From Thalassospira profundimaris WP0211 (GTDB lineage Bacteria > Pseudomonadota > Alphaproteobacteria > Rhodospirillales > Thalassospiraceae), in assembly GCF_000300275.1 (NCBI RefSeq), contig NZ_AMRN01000008.1, positions 124,001 to 188,000 on the forward strand: a stretch of DNA of 64,000 bases, written 5' to 3'. The stretch's first letter is position 1. Each line of letters begins with the position of its first letter. Below the pieces are notes generated by a model that did not search any database, was not told the DNA's origin, and saw nothing but the letters and a program-made list of their open reading frames with translations. Below, one piece after another: positions 63,538-64,000 of the stretch. Made by a program: the position numbers and the translations under genes.

Positions 63538-64000
63538 TTAAACGTTCAGCAACAGGTGCTCACGCTCCCAGGCGCTGATCACGGTCTGATAGGCATCCCA
63601 TTCCGCTTCCTTGACCGCAATAACGGCGGCAGCGAACTCTTCGCCCAGCAGTTCCTTAAGCGGCTTGCAACGATGGAACTTCGCAAGTGCTTCGTGGATG
63701 TGACGCGGCAGGGAATGCGCACGGTCATAGCCCGAACCTTCGATCGGGGCCGTCGCATCGACTTCCTCGATAATACCAAGCAGGCCACAGGCAAGCGACG
63801 CCGCAACCGCCAGATACGGGTTGGCATCTGCCCCCGGTAGACGGTTTTCAATACGACGTGCCGCGGGCGGGCCATTCGGCTGGCGCAGGCCGACCGTACG
63901 GTTATCAAGTGACCAGTGCATGTTGATCGGGGCATCCGACCAGGGCTGCAAACGGCGATAACTGTTCATGTTCGGCGCCAGAAGCGGCATGGCTGCTGGC
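63538..64000 (-). CDS. Glutamine synthetase family protein, C-terminal part (cut by window end)
   Basis: Only the last 154 codons are in the window. NSYRRLQPWSDAPINMHWSLDNRTVGLR and IENRLPGADANPYLAVAASLACGLLGI are the catalytic-domain C-terminal motifs of the family, and the end (AYQTVISAWEREHLLLNV) matches gamma-glutamylputrescine synthetase-like members. Beside a polyamine importer, ligating putrescine to glutamate is the likely job. The gene continues past base 64000. Confidence 0.85.
   Translation of the reverse strand, partial: PAAMPLLAPNMNSYRRLQPWSDAPINMHWSLDNRTVGLRQPNGPPAARRIENRLPGADANPYLAVAASLACGLLGIIEEVDATAPIEGSGYDRAHSLPRHIHEALAKFHRCKPLKELLGEEFAAAVIAVKEAEWDAYQTVISAWEREHLLLNV

Noticed and set aside
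1..64000. CRISPR arrays, integrases, prophage or tRNA-linked islands
   Set aside because: No regularly spaced repeats, no recombinase or phage gene and no tRNA were seen on either strand.

Overview
The window looks like a chromosomal segment of a marine-type alphaproteobacterium of the Rhodospirillales. A Thalassospira-like organism is my best guess, from protein flavour and gene order; this is inference, since no rRNA or marker search could be run. Nearly all of it is housekeeping or conserved accessory metabolism. I see no prophage, CRISPR array, integrase or intact insertion sequence, and no tRNA or rRNA gene.

Layout. 1-8.3 kb: a VOC protein, then a sulfide/persulfide oxidation locus (Crp/Fnr-type regulator, persulfide-dioxygenase-like MBL hydrolase, phosphatase-like domain fused to a sulfide:quinone-reductase-like flavoprotein, SulP transporter), a BenE transporter and a Prx6-type peroxiredoxin. 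8.3-12.6 kb: a membrane-associated stress-type protein and a three-gene envelope operon (MotA/ExbB-like, MotB-like OmpA, secreted OmpA-like). 12.9-19.6 kb, minus strand: suhB, efp, thiE, an unknown gene, a spermidine-synthase-like gene, gap and tkt. 19.9-20.2 kb: a striking palindromic cloverleaf element. 20.3-22.1 kb: a DUF4164-type gene, zapA, a probable 6S RNA and a ymdB-type phosphoesterase. 22.2-27.0 kb: two tandem chemoreceptors. 27.5-41.1 kb: the long block yebC, ruvCAB, ybgC-tolQRAB-pal-cpoB, tilS, ftsH and folP. 41.3-46.2 kb: a response regulator facing two overlapping 7TM histidine kinases, one with a degenerate ATP-binding domain. 46.4-53.4 kb: glmM, thiD, a DinB-like gene, a small exported protein, an AEC transporter, a gmhB-like phosphatase and a TPR/SPINDLY glycosyltransferase. 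53.5-64 kb: a putative small RNA or leader, ilvD, ald with its divergent Lrp-type regulator, a TetR regulator, a polyamine-type ABC transporter (permeases, ATPase, binding protein) and the C-terminal part of a glutamine-synthetase-family gene cut by the window edge.

How the parts fit. The ruv genes process Holliday junctions. The Tol-Pal genes build the cell-envelope constriction machine, and the MotA/OmpA operon adds another proton-channel-like envelope assembly. The sulfide locus probably oxidises sulfide to persulfide and then sulfite, with the SulP protein moving the resulting anion. The polyamine transporter next to the glutamine-synthetase-like gene suggests putrescine uptake followed by gamma-glutamylation. 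The ald/Lrp pair suggests alanine-responsive control of alanine catabolism.

The best candidates for something undescribed are the 269-bp cloverleaf element (19903-20171), the intact/degenerate kinase pair (42138-46174), and the small transcript with a 14-residue ORF ending at a terminator (53530-53700).
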